A stretch of DNA of 8,098 nucleotides from Desulfobacterales bacterium (GTDB lineage Bacteria; Desulfobacterota; Desulfobacteria; Desulfobacterales; C00003060), in assembly GCA_030629475.1 (NCBI GenBank), contig DAOVOU010000075.1, forward strand, positions 1 to 8,098, written 5' to 3'. A program made the translations under genes and the position numbers. The notes under the pieces were generated by a model. The model did not search any database, was not told the DNA's origin, and was given only the letters and a program-made list of their open reading frames with translations. Each line of letters starts with the position of its first letter. Positions within the stretch are counted from its first letter, which is position 1. Shown here piece by piece: positions 1 through 5,578 of this stretch.

Positions 1-30
1 AGTTTCCTTTTTTCAGACAGGATTAACAGG

Positions 31-93
31 CCCGCCCTGGCGCGACATCGTCGCGAGAGGCTATCCCGCTTCACAACCCGGTCTGGGCCAGGG
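31..93. repeat. 63-bp modular repeat, copy 1
   Basis: The left end cccgccctggcgcgaca (31-47) and right end aacccggtctgggccaggg (75-93) recur exactly at 5448-5464 and 5492-5510. In both copies they are separated by 27 bp of unrelated sequence. CCCTGGC (35-41) and GCCAGGG (87-93) form a 7-bp inverted repeat closing the element. In this copy CGCGAC (41-46) and GTCGCG (50-55) add an internal hairpin. The element interrupts the end of the cupin fragment. It directly follows a sequence (1-30) resembling the outer arm of the repeat at 2240-2270. Confidence 0.65.
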
Positions 94-282
94 GTGCGAC
101 CTTGCCTGGAGCACATTGTCATTGTTGATCTCGGTAATAAAGATATTGCGATCAAGCCCCGCAATATGTTCTTCGCCGCTCTCCGTGACCAGGGCGCCAT
201 GACCCTCTATGATGTAATTCAAATGTTCATAGGGGTGTCTGTGATACGGTGCGGACAAATAGTATTGCATGAACTCCCTCAC
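61..282 (-). pseudogene. Cupin-domain fragment, probably a remnant
   Basis: The 73-codon frame encodes a recognisable first cupin motif at residues 12-27: HRHPYEH followed by LNYIIEGHG, then LVTESGEEH. This matches the HxHPxEHxxxxxEGxG strand pair that supplies metal ligands in small cupins. The second cupin motif (PxGxxHxxxN) is missing. After about residue 58 the frame reads through a dispersed repeat (31-93), giving a non-cupin tail rich in Pro, Arg and Gly. There is a TAA two codons before the GTG at 282, so the usual N-terminal strands are absent too. What remains is roughly half a single-domain cupin of about 110 aa. I read it as a gene truncated at both ends, with the repeat marking the 3' break. 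A short expressed protein cannot be excluded. Confidence 0.5.
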
Positions 283-332
283 CTCGAATTACCACCGGGC
301 AAATGAAACCAAACAATATCAATGACAAATTC

Positions 333-566
333 TCAGCTGTTTCTCTTTGTACCACTATAAGTAAATGCCTTTTCTATCATCTTTATATGGTTTCCTTTAT
401 CGATACCAATATCCCTACCGCACAGACATTTTATCCTGTCTTCTTCTTGTTTTACCTGGTATCTTTTCGTAATCCTGTCCTTATGACACCTTAAAACCTC
501 TCCCTTCCCAATTTTATCATATTTCCATAGCTTGCTTCTACAGGCTGCACATTTTATCACTAGCAC
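333..566 (-). CDS. Small zinc-ribbon-like conserved hypothetical protein
   Basis: This is a 77-aa basic protein. Its cysteines are arranged like a small zinc ribbon: C6-x2-C9 near the N-terminus, C27, then C47-x-C49, followed by G-R-D-I-G-I-D. The pattern of CxxC, KIGKGxxLRC, KDRI and CxCGxxIGID resembles a family of uncharacterised small proteins I associate with anaerobes, but I cannot name a function. The start is GTG at 566, preceded by an AGGGG Shine-Dalgarno about six bases upstream. A second GTG at 560 is possible. It probably binds zinc or an Fe-S cluster in the cytoplasm, since no signal peptide or membrane segment is visible. It is separated from the HD remnant by about 105 bp holding a hairpin, so it is probably transcribed on its own. 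The plus-strand frame opposite it (303-494) is a shadow. Confidence 0.72.
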   Translation of the reverse strand: MLVIKCAACRSKLWKYDKIGKGEVLRCHKDRITKRYQVKQEEDRIKCLCGRDIGIDKGNHIKMIEKAFTYSGTKRNS

Positions 567-618
567 TATAAACCCCTGACCCCCTACAGGACTAATATCG
601 AATTCAGGAAAGCTCCGG

Positions 619-669
619 GGTCTTTATTCTTTAGGCTTCCGTGTTCTGTCAAGAATAAAGGCCTTTTTT
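619..669 (+). terminator. Rho-independent-type hairpin with T-run, facing plus strand
   Basis: GGTCTTTATTCTT (619-631) pairs with AAGAATAAAGGCC (651-663), with one G-T pair and a 19-base loop. Six T residues follow at 664-669. Read on the plus strand this is a classic intrinsic terminator, although the stem is AT-rich. No plus-strand gene lies upstream in the window. The neighbouring genes are on the minus strand, for which the same hairpin has no T-run. It would block antisense transcription running into the HD-domain and aminopeptidase locus. Confidence 0.5.
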
Positions 670-673
670 ATCC

Positions 674-997
674 TTACAACCCCAATTCATCACTGATTTC
701 CTGCATCGCCTTTATAGCGATATCAAAGAATCCATTTAGTTCCAGGCCTGTATTTTCTATCTCTGCAATAAACTCCCGATTACAATTTCGTGCAAATGCC
801 TTACTCTTATACTTCTTTTTGAGTGACTTGACTTTCACATTTGCAAGTTTCTTTTCAGGATTCATCAATGCTGCCGCATAGATCAGCCCGGTGACAGTCT
901 CTGCAGCCACCAGGGCATGCTCTATGTTCCTTGTTCTCTTTTTGCCTGCCACGTTTCCTCCGCCGCATTCCGATCCCCAGGCGTGCGTACGGACGTC
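674..997 (-). pseudogene. 5'-truncated HD-superfamily hydrolase
   Basis: The frame gives the C-terminal half of a predicted HD-superfamily hydrolase (COG2316-like). It contains IEHALVAAETVTGLIYAAAL, the VKSLKKKYKSKAFA block, the NREFI block and a final AMQEISDELGL. The in-frame sequence continues upstream of the possible GTG start (952) as VRTHAWG, which matches the SHxxG segment just after the HD core in this family. It then ends at a TAG at 998-1000. The whole N-terminal half with the metal-binding HD residues is missing. The aminopeptidase stop codon lies only about 10 bp further upstream, so a deletion appears to have fused the two loci. A GGAGG sequence before GTG 952 could still allow a 92-aa product, but it would lack the catalytic site. 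I am fairly sure of the family and less sure that it is unexpressed. Confidence 0.65.
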
Positions 998-1008
998 CTA
1001 TTTTCATG

Positions 1009-2208
1009 TCAGTATTTAAACACCCCATTCTCGTAAAGGATCACCCGATCTCCTGAAGTGAGATAGGCGGTGACTGTCTTTTTTTCAGTGTTCACCAGGT
1101 CCCAGTGAAGGGCCGAATCATTGAATCCCAATTTCCTCTTCTTCTCCTTTGTCAGCTCAGAGGGATTTCCGTCGTAGGTATCCGAATAGGATGCACCCAG
1201 GGCAATATGGCAGTTTCCGTAACGGCCGCCGTAATTTTCATCAAAAAGGGTATTCGCCATGAACTTATCAATCCTGGAGAATCGCCTGTCGGTCAAGGAA
1301 AACTCCCCAACCCTGCGTGCGCCTTTATCCATTGCTATTTGTTTGATGACGAAATCCTCCCCTTTTTCCGCTTCGGCCTTCAAGGCGTTTCCCTTCTTGA
1401 ACTCCAATTTCACGCCCTCCACATAGTTTCCGCTCCGGAAAGATGGTTGGTTCGCAAAATAGACCCCTTCGGTTCCTCTCCAGTCAGGGGAAAGAAAGAT
1501 TTCAAAGCTGGGAATGTTGTGTCCCGAGATTCCAATCCACTTCCTCCTTTGTCCCGGCGTGATTCTGAGGTCAATCTTTTCGGACTGGATATGATAGTAT
1601 TTTACCTCCATGCTATTGATCCATTTTTTGACAGCCATGGCCTCTTTGTAAAAGGTCTTCCACCCTCGAACCGGATCGCCTCTATCAAGGTAACACGCTT
1701 TGATGATCTGATTTGAATACTGCCTCATGGTGAGCCCGGCCCGCTTTGCCAGCTCTGGGGTTGGAAGCATACAAAGGGTCCAGCCAAAGGTCCCCACTTC
1801 TTCTCGTTTTTCCAGGATCTCGCGAAGCGGCTTTCTGGAGATCACCGCCTTTGCAATCTTTCTTGGATCAATGTCGCTGAGATGGGTCAGGGATTCCGGG
1901 GCATGGAGATACAAGCTACCGTTTAAATGTTCGTAAAGCTCCTTCTCTCCTGGTGGCTGGAAAACGAGTTGTTTGTTATTGGCCTTCTCGTAAAAATGGC
2001 GCTCCATTTTGGATGTCAGGCCCATGCGCAGGACCGGGTGCATCCCCATATCAAGAACCTTTGCCTGAAGGCGCTCGGCCATCCCCATGGCAGCAAGATC
2101 GTATCGAATCAAGACGATGTCATTTTTTCTGAAGTTGCCGCTCCTTGCGGTTTTTAGCCCCCACAGCAAGACATCTGCATAGCGGCCTAATTGTGTGTCT
2201 GAAAGCAT
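1009..2208 (-). CDS. M29-family metallo-aminopeptidase
   Basis: This 399-aa protein resembles aminopeptidases of MEROPS family M29 (AmpS, aminopeptidase T), cytosolic dimetal exopeptidases that remove N-terminal residues from peptides. The C-terminal half carries the family pattern: NIPSFEIF with Glu236, the GVKLEF strand, GARRVGEFSL with Glu302, NTLFDEN, NCHIALG with His334, and SALHWDL with His368 and Asp370. These Glu, Glu, His, His and Asp residues are the expected ligands of the dinuclear site. The length is normal (family about 400-415) and the natural C-terminus is present. I place the start at ATG 2208 because GGAGGG lies seven bases before it (2216-2221). An in-frame TTG at 2223 overlaps that Shine-Dalgarno and is unlikely. 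Upstream is a repeat-rich gap. Downstream is the truncated HD gene. Confidence 0.9.
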   Translation of the reverse strand: MLSDTQLGRYADVLLWGLKTARSGNFRKNDIVLIRYDLAAMGMAERLQAKVLDMGMHPVLRMGLTSKMERHFYEKANNKQLVFQPPGEKELYEHLNGSLYLHAPESLTHLSDIDPRKIAKAVISRKPLREILEKREEVGTFGWTLCMLPTPELAKRAGLTMRQYSNQIIKACYLDRGDPVRGWKTFYKEAMAVKKWINSMEVKYYHIQSEKIDLRITPGQRRKWIGISGHNIPSFEIFLSPDWRGTEGVYFANQPSFRSGNYVEGVKLEFKKGNALKAEAEKGEDFVIKQIAMDKGARRVGEFSLTDRRFSRIDKFMANTLFDENYGGRYGNCHIALGASYSDTYDGNPSELTKEKKRKLGFNDSALHWDLVNTEKKTVTAYLTSGDRVILYENGVFKY

Positions 2209-2288
2209 GATCGAGCCCTCCAACTTGACGGTATAGGAATTTCCTTTTTAGACACGGATTACACGGATGGCCACGGATTAGGTTTTAT

Positions 2289-2322
2289 ATTGTTTGAACA
2301 ATGGCGCCATTGTTCAAACAAT
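2289..2322. repeat. Perfect 34-bp palindrome
   Basis: The two 17-base halves are exact reverse complements about the centre GGC|GCC at 2305/2306. Each half begins or ends with a 14-base unit that is itself palindromic around two bases: ATTGTTTGAACAAT on the left and ATTGTTCAAACAAT on the right, separated by GGCGCC. It could form a cruciform or hairpin, or act as a pair of operator half-sites. Confidence 0.85.
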
Positions 2323-2328
2323 GCTTCC

Positions 2329-2358
2329 ATTTCATAAATGCTGCCGCATTTATGAAAT
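2329..2358. repeat. 13-bp stem hairpin
   Basis: ATTTCATAAATGC (2329-2341) pairs perfectly with GCATTTATGAAAT (2346-2358) across a TGCC loop. Like the palindrome six bases upstream, each arm contains a small palindromic unit (ATTT, three bases, AAAT) joined by a GC-rich centre. The two structures therefore share the same plan with different sequence. Confidence 0.85.
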
Positions 2359-2405
2359 AAAGGACAGTGTAATCAGTGAAATCCGTGTCAGAGATTTCTT
2401 AAGTT

Positions 2406-2418
2406 CGCCCGAAGGGCG
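2406..2418. repeat. Short GC hairpin CGCCC-GAA-GGGCG
   Basis: CGCCC (2406-2410) and GGGCG (2414-2418) form a five-pair stem with a three-base loop. It is flanked by two copies of AAGTTC (2401-2406 and 2421-2426). It adds to the run of palindromes between the aminopeptidase and pgsA. No T-run follows on either strand, so I do not call it a terminator. Confidence 0.45.
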
Positions 2419-2504
2419 CTAAGTTCAAATTTTCTCCCCCGCGTTCTTGCGGTGAAGTGTAGCTCAACTTCGAACGGAAATCAATCATCCCGTCGTCTTG
2501 CCAG

Positions 2505-2573
2505 GGCAACGTCAAAGTAAGGCTTAACATTATCCGTTACGGCGTAACCGTACCCCCCTACCTTGACGTTGCC
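2505..2573. repeat. Inverted repeat with inner hairpin
   Basis: GGCAACGTCAA (2505-2515) and TTGACGTTGCC (2563-2573) are exact inverted repeats, and similarity extends several bases inward with mismatches. The loop contains GTTACG (2536-2541) and CGTAAC (2543-2548), a second nearly centred hairpin. The structure could fold as a long branched RNA or cruciform. It lies about 170 bp upstream of pgsA, with no coding sequence inside. I see nothing identifiable in the rest of the 2420-2640 stretch. Confidence 0.55.
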
Positions 2574-2644
2574 TTGCTCCGTCAGGCTGGGTCTGGACTT
2601 TGCCTGATACCTGTGTCATAGTATTGGACAGCACCATTTAGCAG

Positions 2645-2743
2645 CCGGGCCATGCCCGGTACACAACAATGGATCGATGCTGAGATTGTCAAGAAGAAAG
2701 CCAGCTTCCCCGAAAGGCAAAGCATCGTAGGGGTGCTTTTGTT
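2645..2743 (+). promoter_or_regulatory. pgsA leader with hairpins and ribosome-binding site
   Basis: CCGGGC (2645-2650) and GCCCGG (2654-2659) form a tight hairpin. Closer to the gene, AAAGCA (2719-2724) can pair with TGCTTT (2734-2739), which would partly enclose the AGGGG ribosome-binding site at 2729-2733. That site is 10 bases from the pgsA ATG. CCCC at 2708-2711 could also pair with this GGGG. No convincing -35/-10 pair was seen. A translational control role is only a possibility, and the leader does not match a riboswitch class I can name. Confidence 0.3.
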
Positions 2744-3304
2744 ATGACTGTTGCGAACAAAATTACCGTGTTGCGGATTATCCTTGTGCCGGTTTTCATT
2801 GTATTCACCATTCCGGATGCAACCTGGACCAGGTTTGTCGCTGCTTCAATCTTCGTGATAGCCTGTGCCACAGACCCTCTGGACGGGTACTTTGCTCGAA
2901 GCCGCGACGAGGTCAGTGTGCTGGGGAGTTTTCTTGACCCCTTGGCCGACAAACTGCTCACCATGAGCGCTTTTATCGTTATGGTAAAGTATCAGATCGT
3001 GGCTGCGTGGATGGCAACCATTATCGTCGGTAGAGAGGTTACGATCACCGGGCTCAGGGCCATAGTCTCTCAGCAGATGGGTGCCGTTATCCCGGCTAAC
3101 CGATGGGGAAAAATAAAGACACTGGTGCAAATGGTAGGTGGCAGTATCCTGCTCTTCATGATCCCTTCTGGCGATTACAGTCAGGAAGTAAGTCTTGCCC
3201 TGCCTCCAGTTGCCAATTTCATTATGTCGGTTATATTAGCAGCCACAATTTGGTCGGGATGGGTGTATGTTAAGGAATACAGGGACTACCTTAAAGGCTC
3301 CTAA
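2744..3304 (+). CDS. pgsA: CDP-diacylglycerol--glycerol-3-phosphate 3-phosphatidyltransferase
   Basis: PgsA is an inner-membrane enzyme that transfers a phosphatidyl group from CDP-diacylglycerol to glycerol-3-phosphate, giving phosphatidylglycerol phosphate. This is the committed step to phosphatidylglycerol and cardiolipin. The 186-aa length is typical. The CDP-alcohol phosphotransferase signature D-x2-D-G-x2-A-R-x8-G-x3-D-x3-D is complete: Asp44, Asp47, Gly48, Ala51, Arg52, Gly61, Asp65 and Asp69. Hydrophobic segments near residues 8-23, 30-43, 70-95, 127-140 and 157-175 fit a multi-pass protein. GREVTITGLRAIVSQQ (96-111) and the NRWGKIKT segment (119-126) are characteristic of PgsA within the superfamily. 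The ATG at 2744 gives the usual N-terminus (NKITVLRIILVPVF). It is followed after 74 bp by the radical SAM gene, with a hairpin between them. Confidence 0.94.
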   Translation: MTVANKITVLRIILVPVFIVFTIPDATWTRFVAASIFVIACATDPLDGYFARSRDEVSVLGSFLDPLADKLLTMSAFIVMVKYQIVAAWMATIIVGREVTITGLRAIVSQQMGAVIPANRWGKIKTLVQMVGGSILLFMIPSGDYSQEVSLALPPVANFIMSVILAATIWSGWVYVKEYRDYLKGS

Positions 3305-3317
3305 TTCTCTTGTAGTG

Positions 3318-3367
3318 GTTCACAGGTTCAGAGTTTCGGTGAACCCTGAACCTCTGAACCCGTGAAC
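3318..3367 (+). repeat. Imperfect hairpin repeat between pgsA and the radical SAM gene
   Basis: GTTCAC (3318-3323) and GGTTCAGAG (3325-3333) pair with CTCTGAACC (3352-3360) and GTGAAC (3362-3367), with one mismatch, giving a stem of about 16 bp. The loop contains further copies of the same motif, so the stretch reads as repeated TGAAC heptamers in both orientations. It starts 13 bp after the pgsA stop codon. It has no T-run, so it may be a 3'-end or stability hairpin, or an intergenic repeat, rather than a true terminator. Confidence 0.55.
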
Positions 3368-3378
3368 GGTTACGTAAG

Positions 3379-5241
3379 ATGAAAGGAGAGAGAACCGGTC
3401 AATTGGAACGCGTTGCTTTGGTTTCAACCCCATGGCCTCTTTATAGCCGTCCTTCCATTCAGCTCGGTGCCCTTAAGGCCTATCTAAAAGCGCAGTTTCC
3501 CGAGTTAAAGGTACACGCCCTTCACGTCTATCTCAAGGTAGCCGAATGCATTGGATACAAACTGTATCGTGCCATATCGGAAAGGACCTGGCTGGCAGAA
3601 TCGGTTTACGCCGCCATGCTATTTTCTGAACGAACAAAAGAGATTGAAAAGGTCTTTTACCGAGAGGCCAGGGGTAAGCCCCACCTTCGCAAGATTGATT
3701 TCAAGACGCTAACCTCCCATGTCAGGGACGTGTCTGACAGTTTTATTAACAGCGTGGATTGGGGATGTTGTAGGCTTGCAGCTTTTTCAATATGTCTTTG
3801 TCAGCTCACCTCTTCGCTCTATTTTATCAAGCGCATTAAGCAAAGGTTTCCAGATCTCGCCATCGTGATAGGCGGGTCTATGTTCGCGGGAGACTCAACC
3901 CGGAACCTGTTCCAGGTGTTTCCCGAGATCGATTTTGTGGTCAATGGTGAAGGCGAGCTCCCGCTGAGCCAATTGGTTCGTCATCTGATAGATTCTCAAA
4001 GCCGTGAGGATATACCCCCGATTCCAGGGGTTGTCACGCGAAACGCTGCAAGAGATAGCACCCCTGCCTCCTTCTGCCAGGTGGAGGCCCTGAGCAGCCT
4101 CCCACCCCCGGACTACGATGACTACTTTCATATGCTTAAAACATTCAGCCCGCAAAAAACTTTCTTCCCCACCGTTCCAGCCGAAATATCCCGGGGCTGC
4201 TGGTGGCGCCGGCAACAAAGCGCCGGCAAATACTCGGGGTGCGCCTTTTGCAATCTCAACCTCCAGTGGGACGGATACAGGTCAAAGAGTCCAATACAAG
4301 TGGTCTCCGAGATCGATCACCTGACCACAAAGCACAAGACACTCTCTGTGGCCTTTATGGATAACCTCTTTCCGGTGAAAGCGTCCAGAGAGATTTTTGA
4401 ACAGCTTGGCAGGTTAAACAAGGATTTTCGTTTCTTCGGCGAGATGCGGGCCTCCACACCAAGGCGCGTGCTGGAAGCCATGCAGGCCGCAGGGATGCAC
4501 GAGGTCCAAATCGGTATTGAGGCCCTTAGCACACGGCTGCTTAAGAAACTGAACAAAGGGACCACGGCCATCCAAAACCTGGAGATCATGAAACACTGCG
4601 AAGACCTCGGCATTGCAAATGTTTCGAATCTGATACTCCATTTCCCTGGCAGCGACCACCATGATGTGGAGGAGACTCTGCAAAACTTAGAGTTCGCTCT
4701 GCCGTTCCGTCCGCTGAGGTTTGTCCATTTCTGGCTTGGCCTTGGGAGCCCTGTGTGGCAAGATTCCCGGGCCTTTGGCCTTAGGGCGGTCTTCAACCAT
4801 CCAAATTATGCAGCCCTATTCCCACCAGATATTTCCCGCTCCATGCGTTTTATGATCCAGGCATATCGCGGCGACCTCGGGCATCAAAGGAAACTCTGGC
4901 AACCGGTCAAGAAAAAGGTAAGGGCCTGGAAAAAGGCATACGCCGAAATCCACAAAGGTTCTTCGCGTTCACCCATCCTCAGCTTTCGTGATGGCCGGGA
5001 CTTTTTGATCATACGCCAGAAGCGGTTTAAGGCCGAACCCTTGACGCACCGCCTCGTGGGAACGTCCAGAACGATCTACCTTTTCTGCCAGAAACATCGT
5101 TCGCTCAAGATGATCCTGGCCCATTTTCCGGGGGTAGCTGAGGACAGAATAATGCCTTTTTTAAGGATGATGGTGGACAAGAAATTGATGTTCGAAGAAA
5201 ATGGGAAATACCTGAGCCTGGCCGTGCCGGTCAGGCCATAG
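3379..5241 (+). CDS. B12-binding radical SAM protein, RiPP-maturation (rSAM 1)-like
   Basis: This 620-aa enzyme has three parts. Residues 10-205 are a cobalamin-binding-like domain, with STPWPLYSRPSIQLGALKAYL at the start, a GG turn at 165-166 and the VVNGEGELPL segment. The usual base-off DxHxxG motif is absent. Residues 265-470 are the radical SAM barrel: SRGCWW, Cys288-x2-Cys291, NLNLQWDGYRSKSP, FMDNLFP, IGIEALSTRLLKKLNKG and LILHFPG. Residues 555-620 are a winged-helix-like tail (YLFCQKHRSLKMIL, ending KYLSLAVPV). This order and these motifs fit the RiPP-maturation radical SAM protein 1 group (TIGR03975-like), which modify ribosomal peptides with cobalamin and SAM. The cluster cysteines are spaced Cx13Cx2C, longer than the common Cx3Cx2C. 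No precursor peptide was found nearby, so the substrate is unknown. ATG 3379 lacks a good ribosome-binding site. A TTG at 3403 (12 bases after GGAGAG) would give an N-terminus MERVALVSTPW, more like the family. Confidence 0.85.
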   Translation: MKGERTGQLERVALVSTPWPLYSRPSIQLGALKAYLKAQFPELKVHALHVYLKVAECIGYKLYRAISERTWLAESVYAAMLFSERTKEIEKVFYREARGKPHLRKIDFKTLTSHVRDVSDSFINSVDWGCCRLAAFSICLCQLTSSLYFIKRIKQRFPDLAIVIGGSMFAGDSTRNLFQVFPEIDFVVNGEGELPLSQLVRHLIDSQSREDIPPIPGVVTRNAARDSTPASFCQVEALSSLPPPDYDDYFHMLKTFSPQKTFFPTVPAEISRGCWWRRQQSAGKYSGCAFCNLNLQWDGYRSKSPIQVVSEIDHLTTKHKTLSVAFMDNLFPVKASREIFEQLGRLNKDFRFFGEMRASTPRRVLEAMQAAGMHEVQIGIEALSTRLLKKLNKGTTAIQNLEIMKHCEDLGIANVSNLILHFPGSDHHDVEETLQNLEFALPFRPLRFVHFWLGLGSPVWQDSRAFGLRAVFNHPNYAALFPPDISRSMRFMIQAYRGDLGHQRKLWQPVKKKVRAWKKAYAEIHKGSSRSPILSFRDGRDFLIIRQKRFKAEPLTHRLVGTSRTIYLFCQKHRSLKMILAHFPGVAEDRIMPFLRMMVDKKLMFEENGKYLSLAVPVRP

Positions 5242-5344
5242 GTCTTTGCTCAATGCAAAATGGAAAGTGAAAATGAAAAATGAAAAAAATAGCCCCCGTA
5301 TTCGCCAAAAGGTTGCGGTTGCGCGGCTCGTTTCGGTGATCGGT

Positions 5345-5396
5345 TGTGGGAGCGGCTTTCTAGCCGCGACAATCGGGGCTGAAAGCCCCTCCCACA
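5345..5396. repeat. REP-like inverted pair (BIME-like)
   Basis: The left unit TGTGGGAGCGGCTTTC (5345-5360), continuing TAGCCGCGA, is mirrored by an inverted unit ending GAAAGCCCCTCCCACA (5381-5396). The pair folds into a long imperfect stem around ACAATC. The GTGGGAGCGGCTTTC head is the hallmark of repetitive extragenic palindromes of the Pseudomonas-like REP family, which are mobilised by RAYT transposases. No RAYT gene is present here. It starts about 100 bp after the radical SAM stop codon and could protect the transcript's 3' end. Confidence 0.7.
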
Positions 5397-5522
5397 GCGC
5401 CCTGGCGCGACACCAGAATAATAAACGATGCGATATAGAAAACCCGGCCCGCCCTGGCGCGACAGAAACTGGAGAATGCCACGGAGAGAAAAACCCGGTC
5501 TGGGCCAGGGTCTGGGCCAGGG
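5397..5522. repeat. 63-bp modular repeat, copy 2, with partial copies
   Basis: The complete copy is 5448-5510: left end cccgccctggcgcgaca (5448-5464), 27 bp of unique sequence, right end aacccggtctgggccaggg (5492-5510). A partial left end (cgccctggcgcgaca, 5398-5412) precedes it by 28 bp of other sequence, followed by aacccgg (5441-5447). A partial right end, tctgggccaggg (5511-5522), follows in tandem. The 12-bp unit GGTCTGGGCCAG is thus repeated at 5498-5509 and 5510-5521. Together with the REP pair this fills most of the 337-bp gap between genes. The AT-rich stretch 5242-5340 holds nothing I can identify. Confidence 0.65.
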
Positions 5523-5578
5523 TCTCGAAAAATGACGCAGCCGACTGACGATAGCCGTTAACTCGATGAGGATAAACC

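Larger units (their letters stand above)
2240..2389. repeat. Nested inverted-repeat, MITE-like element
   Basis: Outer arms GACACGGATT (2251-2260) and AATCCGTGTC (2380-2389) are exact inverted repeats. The left arm repeats CACGGAT three times at 9-10 bp spacing (2253, 2262, 2272), and the right arm shows a degenerate version in inverse orientation. Between the arms are two perfect palindromic structures, 2289-2322 and 2329-2358. There is no coding sequence and no clear target-site duplication. The left flank (2240-2266) resembles bases 3-30 of the window, so the arm sequence is dispersed. It could be a non-autonomous mobile element or a structured intergenic repeat. Confidence 0.55.

Noticed and set aside
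1105..1716. A 203-aa plus-strand open frame
   Set aside because: It is antisense to the catalytic half of the M29 aminopeptidase, has no family motif, and owes its length to the codon use of the real gene.
2501..2577. Integron attC site
   Set aside because: GCTTAAC near 2523 fits one core half-site, but no matching GTTRRRY partner closes the structure and there is no integrase or cassette.
2660..2743. Cyclic di-GMP (GEMM) riboswitch before pgsA
   Set aside because: GGCAAAGC resembles one conserved segment, but the other paired elements and tetraloop receptor of the class are not present.
4317..4796. 159-aa and 89-aa minus-strand frames
   Set aside because: Both lie inside the radical SAM barrel region on the opposite strand. 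They have low-complexity Ser/Arg/Lys composition and no ribosome-binding site.
5397..5522. CRISPR array
   Set aside because: Repeats with about 27-28 bp of unique sequence between them look array-like, but the repeat ends differ from one another, there are too few units, and no cas gene is present.
5246..5548. A 100-aa plus-strand frame directly after the radical SAM gene, tested as a RiPP precursor
   Set aside because: Most of it is translated from the REP pair and modular repeats (5345-5522). It has no recognisable leader or core peptide.
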